From positions 1-22,348 of the forward strand of contig JAEZED010000156.1 in assembly GCA_023417885.1 (NCBI GenBank): 22,348 nt of DNA, read 5' to 3'. The position numbers and the translations under genes are program-made. The notes below the pieces were generated by a model. That model did no database searches, was not told the origin of the DNA, and was given only the letters and a program-made list of their open reading frames with translations. This DNA is from Planctomycetota bacterium. Lineage in GTDB: Bacteria > Planctomycetota > Phycisphaerae > Tepidisphaerales > Tepidisphaeraceae. Of the stretch, positions 6,679 to 14,870 are shown in pieces (position 1 is the stretch's first letter; every line of letters begins with the position of its first letter).

Positions 6679-9600
6679 TCAGGGGTTGGCAACTGCCATG
6701 CGCCCGGCGTCGGCGTCGCTGGCGGGCGCCTCGTCGCGCGTCTTTCCGACCAGCAGGAGCGGGGCGGAGATCATGACGGAGCTGTAGGTGCCGACGGCGA
6801 TGCCGATGAGCATGGCGAAGGTGAAGCCGTGGATGCCCGGGCCGCCGATGATGTACATCAGGAGGATCGTGGCGATCGTGGTTCCGCCGGTCAGCAGGGT
6901 GCGCGACAGGGTCTGGTTGACCGAGTCGTTGATGACCTGCTTCGTGAGCGCGCCGTACTTGCCGCGGTTCTCGCGGATGCGGTCGAAGATGACGACCGTG
7001 TCGTTGATGGAGAAGCCGACGACCGTAAGGATGGCGGCCACCATCGTCAGGTTCAGCCGGAACGGATCCAGCAGCAGCACGCTGCCGATGAAGGTGTCGG
7101 CCAGCAGGTGGGCGTAGCCGATGGCGGCGATGGTGAAGAAGGTGTCGTGCAGCAGCGAGACGACGCCGGCGGTGCCGAACTTCAGGTCGCCGAAGCGCAG
7201 CCAGACGTAGGCGAGGATGCCCAGCAGGCTGAGCACCAGGGCGATGGTGGCGTCGCGCTGGAACTCGCCCGCGACCTGCGCGCCGATGTTGGTCACCTTG
7301 TGCAGCTCGTCCGGGTCGGAGACGGCGTCGCGCATCATCTCCCATGCCGGGGCGGCGAACTCGGTGCGCCACATATCCACCACGTCCGGATCGCCGGCGT
7401 CGTAGACATAACGGTCGTTGCTCACCATCAGCACGGCGCTGTCCTGGTCCGGGAAGACCTCGACCGAGGCGCGAACGCCCGCGCCCAGTCCCTCGGCGTC
7501 GTAGACGCCGGTGAGGCGCTGCTGGCTGAAGCGATCCAGCAGCTCCTGCCGGGTGAGCATGGGCGCCAGGTCGTGCAGGACGATGGCGACGCCGCCGGCA
7601 TGCTCGGCAAGGGTGGCGGGATCGACCGGCAGGCCGGCGACCTCAGTGAGCTCCGGCTCGATGGGGAAGGCTGTCTGTTCGAAGGCGGCGGCGAAGTCGC
7701 CATCGTGGCCTTCGAAGGTGCTGGCCTGGCGCATGTTCAGGCGGTCGCCCAGGGCGGCGACGATGGCGCCGGTGACGGCCGGCTTGTCGGGGTTGGGGAC
7801 GACGACCTCGTAGGTGACCTGGTCGGGCAGACCCGCGGGCGGCTCGATGGCGACGACCTGCGCCCCGGCGAGGGGGCCCTCGTCGGTGGTGAGCGCGTCG
7901 CGCATCTCCCCGATGGTGGTGGGCTCGCGCATCTCGACCTGGGCAGTGGTTCCGCCGGCGAACTCGATGTCGAGCACGTTGCCGCGGGCCAGGTAGTACC
8001 CGAAGAGAGCGCAGCCGCCGATGGTGATGGCGACGCTGGCAATGCTCCACGCGCGGGCCATGCCGACCCAGTCGATGTTGGGCGTGAGGAAGCGATCCCA
8101 CCGGGGGAAGGTGCGCGGGATGCTGCCCAGGTCGGCGAGGCCGAACTTGTCGACGAGGATGCCGAAGATCGTCTTGGTGACGAAGAGGGCGGTGAAGAGG
8201 GAGGCGAAGATGCCGATGAGCAGCGTCAGGCCGAATCCGGCCACTTCCTCGCTGCCGAAGATGTAGAGGATGATCGCAACGATGCCCGTCGTGAGGTTTG
8301 AGTCGAGGATGGCGCTCAGGGCCCGGTCGTAGGCGTTGCGCAGCGCCATGCGGATCGAGAGGCCGCGCGCCTGCTCCTCGCGCAGGCGCTCGAAGATGAG
8401 CACGTTGGCGTCCACGCTCATCCCCAGCGCCAGGATGATGCCGGCGATGCTGGGAAGGGTGAAGGTGGCGTTGATCGCGGCCATGCTCGCCAGGATCAGC
8501 ACCATGTTCATCAGCACGGCGATGAAGGCGACGACGCCCGAGAGGTAGTAGTAGCCGATCAGGAAGAGCCCGACGACGGCGAGGCCGAAGTAGCAGGCGA
8601 TCAGCCCGGCGCGCAGGTTGTCCTCGCCCAGCTGCGGGCCGACGGTGCGCTCGGCGATCGGCTGGTCGCTCAGCTTGGCGGGCAGGGCGCCGGCGTTGAG
8701 CGTATTGATGAGGTAGGTGGCCTCCGACTCGCTGAAGCCGCCGCGCCCGCCGGTGATGATGCCGTTGGTCGAGATGCGCTGGTTGATCGTGGGGGCGGAG
8801 ATGATGACGTCGTCCAGGACGATCGCCATCGGGCGTCCCTCGTGGGCGCCGGTCAGGTCGCCGAAGAGCCTCGCGCCCATGGCGTTCATGGCGAAGGCGA
8901 CCGCGCGCCCGCCGCGCTGGTCGGAGTCGAGGCCGGCCCGCTCCAGGCCCCACTCCGGGTCGCGCCCGTCGAGAGCGCGTTCGTCCGTCATGTAGACGAG
9001 GGTGTAGTTGCGTCCGTCGGGCCCGGGTACGACCAGCCACTCGCCGACCGACTCGGGTCGCTCCACCTGGAACCAGCGCACGGGATCCCCCGCGCGGGGC
9101 CGCGGGCCGGAGGTCATGAGCCTGTCGTACCACTGCTGGTACTCGTCGGGCGGAAGATCGTCGGCGACGATGTGGAACGCGAGCACGCCGCTCCCCTGGA
9201 GCAGGCGCTTGAGGCTGGCGGTGTCGGCGATCTCGTCGCGCACCTCCTGGAACCGCGTGTACTTTTCGATGTACGCCTCCAGGGCCTCCTTGCGCTCGGG
9301 GAAGCCGGCAGCGGCGGTGCGGAACTCCTCGAGCCGCTCGGCCCGGATCTCCGGGTTGGCGTCGAGGGCGACCTCCACCTGCTCCTCGTCGAGGTTCGTG
9401 CGGTCGATGCGCGCCTTGGCGTCGTTGTAGGCCTGTCGGGCGGACTCGATGCGCGGGATGCTCCCGCTGGCCTCGGCCTCCTTCATCGCGTTGAAGGCGC
9501 TCACCAGCTCCGCGAAGAGGGCTTGGCGTTCGGGGCTGCCCATGGCAAGCCGATCAAGCTCCGCCTGGCGCGCCTCGCCGGTGCTGTTCTCGACGACGCG

Positions 9601-10023
9601 GATGACCTGCTGCGGGGCGACGTTAAGCTCCGCAAGGCGGTCGCGGGCGGCGAGGTACTCGTCGCGGATGCCGGCGGCGACCTTGGAGTCGCCGGAAAGA
9701 GGCATCTGGATCTCGAGGCGCGTGTCCCCCTGCGGGCGCCAGATGAGGTTGCGCACGCCCTGCGGGTCGACGCGGCGCTTCAGCGCGGTGGCCACCTGCT
9801 CGGCGAGGCCGGCGGCCGGGGTCCCCTCGGGGGCCACCAGCTCGTAGATCAGGCTGGTGCCGCCGACCATGTCGATGCCGGGGCGGAGGTTGTGCTCCCA
9901 ACTCGCCGGCTCGTCCATGAGCGGGAGGAAGATGCTGATCGGGGCGCGCGGGTAGATCGTGACGAACGCGACGTACATCACGACCAGGATGGTCAGCACG
10001 CGGCCGGTGAACTTGGTGGGCAT
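6679..10023 (-). CDS. secDF: Fused protein-export subunit SecDF
   Basis: A 1114-residue fusion of SecD and SecF, the proton-driven RND-type accessory that helps proteins finish crossing SecYEG. The SecD half has TM1 at about 8-29, the D1-like motif PGIDMVGGTSLIYEL near 48, and the D4 motif LGMSVDANVLIFERLREE near 530. The SecF half begins at about 640, with IEFAGGTTAQVEM near 686 and the F4 motif VGFSINDTVVIFDRIREN near 1000. Asp in VDAN and INDT are the expected proton-path residues. Two extracytoplasmic parts look enlarged. A helical charged stretch lies at about 137-260 in SecD. In SecF, about 225 residues separate FAGGT from the next membrane helix. The gene is last in tgt-yajC-secDF, 78 bp after yajC. 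The Shine-Dalgarno at ATG 10023 is weak, but the start precedes TM1 directly. Confidence 0.95.
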   Translation of the reverse strand: MPTKFTGRVLTILVVMYVAFVTIYPRAPISIFLPLMDEPASWEHNLRPGIDMVGGTSLIYELVAPEGTPAAGLAEQVATALKRRVDPQGVRNLIWRPQGDTRLEIQMPLSGDSKVAAGIRDEYLAARDRLAELNVAPQQVIRVVENSTGEARQAELDRLAMGSPERQALFAELVSAFNAMKEAEASGSIPRIESARQAYNDAKARIDRTNLDEEQVEVALDANPEIRAERLEEFRTAAAGFPERKEALEAYIEKYTRFQEVRDEIADTASLKRLLQGSGVLAFHIVADDLPPDEYQQWYDRLMTSGPRPRAGDPVRWFQVERPESVGEWLVVPGPDGRNYTLVYMTDERALDGRDPEWGLERAGLDSDQRGGRAVAFAMNAMGARLFGDLTGAHEGRPMAIVLDDVIISAPTINQRISTNGIITGGRGGFSESEATYLINTLNAGALPAKLSDQPIAERTVGPQLGEDNLRAGLIACYFGLAVVGLFLIGYYYLSGVVAFIAVLMNMVLILASMAAINATFTLPSIAGIILALGMSVDANVLIFERLREEQARGLSIRMALRNAYDRALSAILDSNLTTGIVAIILYIFGSEEVAGFGLTLLIGIFASLFTALFVTKTIFGILVDKFGLADLGSIPRTFPRWDRFLTPNIDWVGMARAWSIASVAITIGGCALFGYYLARGNVLDIEFAGGTTAQVEMREPTTIGEMRDALTTDEGPLAGAQVVAIEPPAGLPDQVTYEVVVPNPDKPAVTGAIVAALGDRLNMRQASTFEGHDGDFAAAFEQTAFPIEPELTEVAGLPVDPATLAEHAGGVAIVLHDLAPMLTRQELLDRFSQQRLTGVYDAEGLGAGVRASVEVFPDQDSAVLMVSNDRYVYDAGDPDVVDMWRTEFAAPAWEMMRDAVSDPDELHKVTNIGAQVAGEFQRDATIALVLSLLGILAYVWLRFGDLKFGTAGVVSLLHDTFFTIAAIGYAHLLADTFIGSVLLLDPFRLNLTMVAAILTVVGFSINDTVVIFDRIRENRGKYGALTKQVINDSVNQTLSRTLLTGGTTIATILLMYIIGGPGIHGFTFAMLIGIAVGTYSSVMISAPLLLVGKTRDEAPASDADAGRMAVANP

Positions 10024-10101
10024 GGGCTTGACGCTGTTGCGGAAAGGCTGGAACGGTTGCGTGGGCGGCCTGCCGCAGCGCGGGCCGCCGGCTGACTCTG
10101 G

Positions 10102-10581
10102 CTACTTCCTGTCGGCGCCGTTCTTGACGACGCTGGCCACCGCCGAGCGCGTGATGCGCAGCTTGGTGTTGTTGTTCTCGTCGATCTTGAGCACGACCTC
10201 GTCGCCGGTGGCGTCCAGGACGTTCCCGATGATCCCGCCGATGGTCGTCACCCGGTCGCCGCGCGAGAGGCTCGAGAGCAGCGCCTGCCGCTCCTTCTCC
10301 TTGCGCCGGTTGCCCCCGATGATGAAGAAGTAGAAGACGACGATGATCAGGAAGAACGGCCCAAAGCTGTAGAGGGCCTGCACCCAGCCCGGCGCCGGAT
10401 CGAGCTGCCGTTGGTTGCCAGCAGCGCCGGTGGTATCACCTGGCTGTGCCTCGACGGCCTGCCCCTGCGCCTCCATCGCCGGCTGCTGCGCGGGAGCCTC
10501 GCCGGCGCCCGGAGCATCCTGAATGAGGAGGGCGAGCGAAATCGGGCCGGGGGCGGCGGGATCGAAGGCGGATGGGATCAT
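10102..10581 (-). CDS. yajC: Preprotein translocase subunit YajC
   Basis: A 159-residue single-span membrane protein that associates with SecDF. The transmembrane helix is at about 71-92 (FGPFFLIIVVFYFFIIGG). It is followed by the YajC cytoplasmic domain RRKEKERQALLSSLSRGDRV, TIGGIIGNVLDATGDEVVLK and KLRITRSAVASVV. The family is usually about 110 residues. The excess is an N-terminal extension of about 65 residues rich in Ala, Pro and Gln, with no clear domain. If the extension is real, it sits on the outer side. A start further inside (Met near residue 36) cannot be excluded because no Shine-Dalgarno is visible at ATG 10581. Position between tgt and secDF is the classic arrangement. Confidence 0.9.
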   Translation of the reverse strand: MIPSAFDPAAPGPISLALLIQDAPGAGEAPAQQPAMEAQGQAVEAQPGDTTGAAGNQRQLDPAPGWVQALYSFGPFFLIIVVFYFFIIGGNRRKEKERQALLSSLSRGDRVTTIGGIIGNVLDATGDEVVLKIDENNNTKLRITRSAVASVVKNGADRK

Positions 10582-10635
10582 TGGCGGTTGCGTACGTTCG
10601 GGAGCCTGCGTCGGGTATTCTGGTGCGGCGATGAC

Positions 10636-11898
10636 TCAGTCGCCCGTGGCGACGGAGGCCCTCGGGACGCCGCCGGGCTCGAGGTCGGCGGCCGGTTCGT
10701 CTGCATCCGGTGAGCCCTCCGGACCGGCTCTCTCGCCGGTGCTGCGCGGGACATACCGGTGCGGCGGGCGCTGCCCGGTGTCGGGAGGCGCAAGCCGGGC
10801 CCGCGGGTCGGATCGCCGGAATTCCTCCAGTGTGCCCGAGGCGATCGCCGCCCGCAGGTCCGCCATCAGGCGTTGGAAGAAGCGGATATTATGCAGGCTT
10901 GCCAGGATCGGGCCAAGCATTTCGCCCGCCAGGTAAAAGTGCCGGATGGCCCCGCGAGGGAACGTCCGGCAGGCGTAACAGTCGCACCCGTCCTCGATCG
11001 GGCCGCGATCTTCCGCGAATCGCGCGTTCTTCAGCCGCAGCATCCCCTCGTCCCGCGTGAAGCAGACCAGCCCCCGCCCATTGCGCGTCGGGAGCACGCA
11101 ATCGAACATGTCGATCCCGGCCGCCACGGCCTCCACGATGTCCCGCGGATAGCCGACGCCCATCAGGTAACGCGGCTTGCCGTGCGGGAGCAGCTCCGTC
11201 GTGTGCCCCAGGACGCGCCGGGTCGCTTCGAACCCCTCGCCGACGGCCAGGCCGCCCAGGGCGTAGCCGGGGAAATCCATCTCTCCAAGCCGTGCGGCGC
11301 AGCGGGCGCGCATCTCGAGGTCCGTCCCACCCTGCACAATCCCGAAGAGAGACTGTTCCTCCGGCCGGGCGTGGGCGGCGAGGCACCGCTCGGCCCAGCG
11401 CAGGGTGCGCTCCATCGCCTCGCGCTGCACCGCGGGTGGGGCGTCGCCCGGGGGGCAGTGGTCGAAGGCCATGATGATGTCCGCGCCGAGGTCGTTCTGA
11501 ACCTCGATCGACTGTTCCGGCGTGAGCCGGACGCTGGATCCATCGAGATGGCTGCGGAAAGTGACCCCCTCGTCGTCCATGCGGCTGACGTGGGCGAGGG
11601 AGAAGACTTGGAACCCGCCGGAGTCGGTCAGGATCGGCCCGGGCCAGGCCATGAAGGCGTGTAGGTCACCGAGCCGGGCGACGGTCTTCTCGCCCGGGCG
11701 GAGCATGAGGTGATAGGTATTGCCGAGAATGCATTGCGCGCCGGTCTCGGCGACCATGGCGGGGGTGAGGCCCTTGATGGTCCCCTGCGTGCCGACCGGC
11801 ATGAAGGCGGGCGTCTCGAAGTGGCCGTGGCGCGTGGTGACGGTTCCGAGGCGTGCACGCCCCGAGGTCGCATGGATCTGGAACGAGAGCGCCGGCAC
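10636..11898 (-). CDS. tgt: Queuine/preQ1 tRNA-ribosyltransferase
   Basis: Tgt exchanges guanine for preQ1 at the wobble position of GUN-anticodon tRNAs in the queuosine pathway. GTG 11898 gives 420 residues and aligns with known N-termini (LSFQIHATSGRARLGTV). Asp92 in TDSGGFQVFSL and the nucleophile Asp266 in MFDCVLPTRNGRG are present, as are GIVQGG and ALGGLAVGEG. Zinc ligands are Cys305, Cys307, Cys310 (CDCYAC) and His336 (SLHN). A C-terminal tail of about 60 residues after the last family helix (LEEFRRSD) is Pro/Ala-rich and extra. ATG 11952 with an AGGA upstream is an alternative start. GTG is preferred for homology and because a TAGGAT hexamer ends 8 nt before it. First gene of tgt-yajC-secDF. 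Confidence 0.95.
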   Translation of the reverse strand: MPALSFQIHATSGRARLGTVTTRHGHFETPAFMPVGTQGTIKGLTPAMVAETGAQCILGNTYHLMLRPGEKTVARLGDLHAFMAWPGPILTDSGGFQVFSLAHVSRMDDEGVTFRSHLDGSSVRLTPEQSIEVQNDLGADIIMAFDHCPPGDAPPAVQREAMERTLRWAERCLAAHARPEEQSLFGIVQGGTDLEMRARCAARLGEMDFPGYALGGLAVGEGFEATRRVLGHTTELLPHGKPRYLMGVGYPRDIVEAVAAGIDMFDCVLPTRNGRGLVCFTRDEGMLRLKNARFAEDRGPIEDGCDCYACRTFPRGAIRHFYLAGEMLGPILASLHNIRFFQRLMADLRAAIASGTLEEFRRSDPRARLAPPDTGQRPPHRYVPRSTGERAGPEGSPDADEPAADLEPGGVPRASVATGD

Positions 11899-11906
11899 CG
11901 GGGGCG

Positions 11907-11912
11907 ATCCTA
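11907..11912 (-). promoter_or_regulatory. Candidate -10 hexamer before tgt (leaderless GTG start)
   Basis: TAGGAT on the minus strand ends 8 nt before GTG 11898, so transcription would start at or within two bases of the start codon. No good -35 is visible. It would drive the tgt-yajC-secDF operon. Confidence 0.3.
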
Positions 11913-11991
11913 GCGCGCAAGCCGAACCTTCACCACGACACGCCGCGCCCATGCACCATTTCCTGCCACCCATTCCTAACGCCCGCCGCCG

Positions 11992-12693
11992 CTAGGCGAC
12001 GTCCGCAAAGAAGATGCGCTGCGTTCGTGCCGGTCGCCCATGTCCGGCGCTTGCCAGGCGCAGGCGCGCCGAACAGCGCATCCGCACGCGCGACCAGAGC
12101 TGCGCCACCTGCGGCGGCTGGCCGCGCCAGCGGGCACGCTCCTCGACGAACGACATCGCCGCCTCGAGGCGCGCCCTGGCATTGAAGCCCACGTGACGGC
12201 CGAGCTGGAGGAGGATGAATCCCGTTGCCAGCGCATCATCCCCCCATCCGCCGCTGGGCTCCTGTGCGCCGGCAAGCCACGCCACACCCCGGTCCGCCGC
12301 CGCCGACAGCGCCCCGTCGCCGCGCCGGCGATCCCCAAGGTGCAGGGTCATGCCGAAGGCAACGGGCGTGGAGGGTTGCGACAGTGCCGCCAGGGCTCGG
12401 ACGCAGAGGGCCGTGAGCATGAAGCGATGGTCCTCGTCGCCCCAGCTTCCGTCGGCGTTCTGGGAGAGCAGGATCCGCTGCCGCATTTCGGTGGCCAGGG
12501 GAGCGGCGGCGGGGGAGCCGGCCTGGTTGAGCTCGGCGAGGCGCAGCAGCGAGAGCGCCGCGGCGGCGAGTGGCCCGCCGAGGCGCTCATCAAGCTGCAG
12601 GCCGGCTTCGGGTCGGCCGGCGAGGATGTCGCGCATGAGCTGGCGGTATCGTGCGTTTCGCCAGAGGCGCCCGATTCGGGCAAGCGTGAGCAT
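11992..12693 (-). CDS. Small alpha-alpha toroid protein, terpene cyclase/prenyltransferase-like
   Basis: A 233-residue protein with two QW-type repeats, QNADGSWGDEDHRFMLTALC and QEPSGGWGDDALATGFILL. These are typical of the alpha-alpha barrels of squalene-hopene cyclases and protein prenyltransferases. Alternating helices rich in Ala and Leu surround them. It is far shorter than a real cyclase (over 600 residues) and I see no DxDD catalytic motif, so enzyme activity is doubtful; it may be a truncated or solitary toroid domain. ATG 12693 has a clear Shine-Dalgarno (GGAAAGGA). The frame is open upstream to 13167, but that part reads through the zinc-ribbon gene's terminator region and is not coding. 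There is no signal peptide. Function unknown. Confidence 0.7.
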   Translation of the reverse strand: MLTLARIGRLWRNARYRQLMRDILAGRPEAGLQLDERLGGPLAAAALSLLRLAELNQAGSPAAAPLATEMRQRILLSQNADGSWGDEDHRFMLTALCVRALAALSQPSTPVAFGMTLHLGDRRRGDGALSAAADRGVAWLAGAQEPSGGWGDDALATGFILLQLGRHVGFNARARLEAAMSFVEERARWRGQPPQVAQLWSRVRMRCSARLRLASAGHGRPARTQRIFFADVA

Positions 12694-12773
12694 CGGCGTC
12701 CTTTCCCGAAGGGAGTCGCGCCCGTCACTTCGAACACGCAGGTGCGGTGCCTGTTCGGTCGGGCGATGTTCGG

Positions 12774-12802
12774 ATTGTGCGCGCCCGGATGCACGTTGGC
12801 AA
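12774..12802 (-). promoter_or_regulatory. Candidate promoter for the toroid-domain gene
   Basis: On the minus strand TTGCCA (12802-12797) and CACAAT (12779-12774) are separated by 17 bp. It follows the upstream gene's terminator, so the gene would need its own promoter. The leader would be about 75 nt. Confidence 0.4.
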
Positions 12803-12842
12803 GGGCAAATGATAAGAAAATGTTCGGGTGCCCCTTCACTCG

Positions 12843-12872
12843 AAAAAAATGCCCACGGCCGGGGCCGTGGGC
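12843..12872 (-). terminator. Intrinsic terminator after the zinc-ribbon gene
   Basis: Perfect 10-bp GC-rich inverted repeat (GCCCACGGCC at 12851-12860 and its complement at 12863-12872), followed on the minus strand by A then seven T. It lies 36 bp after the stop codon. Confidence 0.9.
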
Positions 12873-12908
12873 GGTTCCTCTCACCTTTCCAGGACGGATG
12901 TCGCAGCG

Positions 12909-13148
12909 TCAGAAGCGTCGGCCGCAGTTGCGGCAGTAGGCCGCGAACCCGGGATGCTCCACCTGGCAATGCCGACACCGCTTCCGGTCGGTTGTGGCGG
13001 CGTGCTCCCGGTGCCCCTCCGCCGTCTTCGCGACCGCGGCGAAGATGCCCCAGAGGGCGAAGCAGAGAAACAGGAAGACCCAGAACGAATCGCCCTGAGC
13101 GAGCAGAGCGTCCTGGGGGAGCATCAACATCTGGGACGCGATCAGCAT
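12909..13148 (-). CDS. Small membrane protein with C-terminal zinc ribbon
   Basis: A 79-residue protein. Residues about 20-40 form one hydrophobic helix (DSFWVFLFLCFALWGIFAAV). The C-terminus carries two CxxC knuckles, Cys58/Cys61 and Cys72/Cys75 (CRHC and CRNCGRRF), spaced as in a zinc ribbon. ATG 13148 has a good Shine-Dalgarno (GGAGG, 7-nt spacer), and an extended -10 element lies just upstream. An excellent terminator follows. These signals make the gene credible despite its size. It stands alone. The zinc ribbon suggests protein or nucleic-acid binding, but no specific role can be given. Confidence 0.8.
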   Translation of the reverse strand: MLIASQMLMLPQDALLAQGDSFWVFLFLCFALWGIFAAVAKTAEGHREHAATTDRKRCRHCQVEHPGFAAYCRNCGRRF

Positions 13149-13166
13149 GGCGGCGCCTCCGTGACA

Positions 13167-13175
13167 AGTCTAGCA
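13167..13175 (-). promoter_or_regulatory. Extended -10 promoter for the zinc-ribbon gene
   Basis: TGCTAGACT on the minus strand is a TGn extended -10 joined to TAGACT. Transcription would start near 13160, so the leader is about 12 nt and just includes the GGAGG. No -35 match is present, which extended -10 promoters can tolerate. Confidence 0.4.
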
Positions 13176-13249
13176 GAAGTCCAGCGATCCGGGGTCTGTC
13201 ATTTTTGACTGCAAGCCGCAGGCCGCACGGACGCCATGCCCCTCATCCG

Positions 13250-13255
13250 TACACT
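13250..13255 (+). promoter_or_regulatory. Candidate -10 hexamer for a leaderless beta-helix mRNA
   Basis: TACACT lies exactly at -12 to -7 from ATG 13262 and there is no Shine-Dalgarno. A transcript would begin at the start codon. TTGACT at 13205 is too far away to serve as its -35. Confidence 0.4.
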
Positions 13256-13261
13256 GCCGCC

Positions 13262-14800
13262 ATGAGACGACGCTTGCTGGCTTGCGCCTCGTTCCTGGTT
13301 CTTTCCGCTGGTCTGACCGGCTTTGACCGGCAGGATGCCGTTTCCTCGCTCTGGCCCGACGGCGGGCGGTCGTTCGTGCCGCAGCAGCCGCTGGCCGACT
13401 TCTCGTATGCAGGTTACATGCGCGGCGAGGCCCCATTGCCGCAGCGCGCGCCCGAAGTGTCGGTGCTCGACTTCGGCGCTACCCCGGACGACGACAGCGA
13501 CGACACCGAGGCTTTCGCAAAGGCGCTGGCCGATTCCCCCGGCAAGTGCATCGGCGTGCCGGCCGGGACGTACGTCCTGTCGGATCGGCTCACGATCGAC
13601 CGCAGCGGCACGGTGCTCAAGGGCGAAGGCTCGGGGAAGACGATCCTCCACTTCACCCGCGGGCTCGAGGAGATCGAACCGCGCGCCTCGCGCACCGGGC
13701 ACGGCTCCCAGACGACCGCCTGGAGCTGGAGCGGCGGGCTCATCCGCATGGGTCTCGGCGGCTCGCCGGCGACGGATCCGAGGGCCCGGCTCTCATCCAC
13801 CTCCGAGCGGGGGACGCACCTGCTCCACTTGGCGGATCATGGCTTTGCCACCGGGGATGAGCTGCTGATCGAGGCCAGGGAGGTCGAGGACGGGTCGCTT
13901 GCCCGGTATCTCTACCGCGGCGACGTGCGCGAGAGCGACACCGACATCGCCAACCTGCGCGTGAGCCAGGTCGCGCGAGTCGTGTCGGTGGACGGCGGGG
14001 CGGTGGAGATCGACCGGCCCCTGCGGTTCGAAGCCCGGCCGGAGTGGGTGACGGTCTCCCGGTTCGCGCCGGGAGTCGTCGAGTGCGGCGTGGAGGGGCT
14101 GACCATCGACTTCCCCGCCCGGCAGTACCGCGGGCATTTCGAGGAGGACGGCCTCAACGGCGTCGCCGTCGGAAACGCGGCGCATTCCTGGGTGCGCGAC
14201 GTGGAGATCGTCAACGCCGACAGCGGGATCTTCGTCCGCGGGCACTTCATCACGCTCGACGGGATCGTCATCCGCACGGATCGCGAGGGGGATCGCGCGG
14301 GCATGTTCGGGCACCACGCGATCGAAACCTCCGGAACCGACAACCTGGTCACGAACTTCGACATCCGCACGCGATTCATCCACGACCTGACCATCACGCG
14401 CGGAAGCGTGGGGAACGTCTTCGCCAGCGGGCGGGGGGACGACCTCTCGATGGATCATCACCGCTGGGCGCCGTACCAGAACCTCTTCACCGACCTCGAC
14501 ACCGGCGACGGGCGCCGCTACTTCGCCAGCGGCGGCACGCGGACGCGCGGCAGGCACACCGCCGCCGGCGCGGTTTTCTGGAACATCCGGGGCGCGCGAC
14601 CTGCGAAGATGCCCGGCAGCGACTTCGGGCCGACGGGGATCTTTTTCGTGGGCGTGAAGGGACTTTCGCCCGAGGATGCCCGCGACGGATGGCACGTCGA
14701 GGCGATCGAGCCCGAGGCGCTGGAGCCGGCGAACCTGTACGCGGCGCAGCTCCAGCGGCGGCTCGCGCAGGAGGCGGCGGGCGATCGACCGCCCGGATGA
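13262..14800 (+). CDS. Secreted pectate-lyase-like right-handed beta-helix protein
   Basis: A 512-residue protein with an N-terminal signal peptide (MRRRLLACASFLVLSAGLTG). At about residue 66 it shows the pectate-lyase-superfamily entry motif VSVLDFGATPDDDSDDTEAF, then VPAGTYVLSDRLTIDRSGTV and the coil turn LKGEGSGKTILHF. Later repeats (VEGLTIDFPAR, WVRDVEIVNADSGIFVRG, ITLDGIVIRTDRE) are beta-helix rungs. The C-terminal WAPYQNLFTDLDTGDGRRYF region is conserved-looking. It probably binds or degrades a polysaccharide outside the cytoplasm; lyase activity is not shown. The frame is open far upstream to 12215, but that part crosses two minus-strand genes. ATG 13262 is fixed by the signal peptide. 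It diverges from the zinc-ribbon gene. Confidence 0.88.
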   Translation: MRRRLLACASFLVLSAGLTGFDRQDAVSSLWPDGGRSFVPQQPLADFSYAGYMRGEAPLPQRAPEVSVLDFGATPDDDSDDTEAFAKALADSPGKCIGVPAGTYVLSDRLTIDRSGTVLKGEGSGKTILHFTRGLEEIEPRASRTGHGSQTTAWSWSGGLIRMGLGGSPATDPRARLSSTSERGTHLLHLADHGFATGDELLIEAREVEDGSLARYLYRGDVRESDTDIANLRVSQVARVVSVDGGAVEIDRPLRFEARPEWVTVSRFAPGVVECGVEGLTIDFPARQYRGHFEEDGLNGVAVGNAAHSWVRDVEIVNADSGIFVRGHFITLDGIVIRTDREGDRAGMFGHHAIETSGTDNLVTNFDIRTRFIHDLTITRGSVGNVFASGRGDDLSMDHHRWAPYQNLFTDLDTGDGRRYFASGGTRTRGRHTAAGAVFWNIRGARPAKMPGSDFGPTGIFFVGVKGLSPEDARDGWHVEAIEPEALEPANLYAAQLQRRLAQEAAGDRPPG

Positions 14801-14870
14801 GGCGGCGCCGATTCGGCGCTCGAAGCTCGGCCTGATCGGCCCCGAACCGGCTGCCCGCCGCACGGCGAGG

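Noticed and set aside
6478..8301. 607-residue open frame on the plus strand
   Set aside because: It is antisense to secDF and Gly/Asp/Val-rich with no domain. High GC leaves long open shadow frames opposite real genes.
10064..10089. 7-bp hairpin between yajC and secDF as a terminator
   Set aside because: No U-tract follows, and the two genes form a classic operon. It may only be GC-rich chance pairing.
12694..13167. N-terminal extension of the toroid-domain frame
   Set aside because: It would cross the zinc-ribbon gene in another frame and its terminator, and ATG 12693 has a clear Shine-Dalgarno.
14801..14870. Small GC-rich palindrome between the beta-helix gene and ccsA as a bidirectional terminator
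   Set aside because: The stem is about 7 bp with almost no loop and no T-run on either side.
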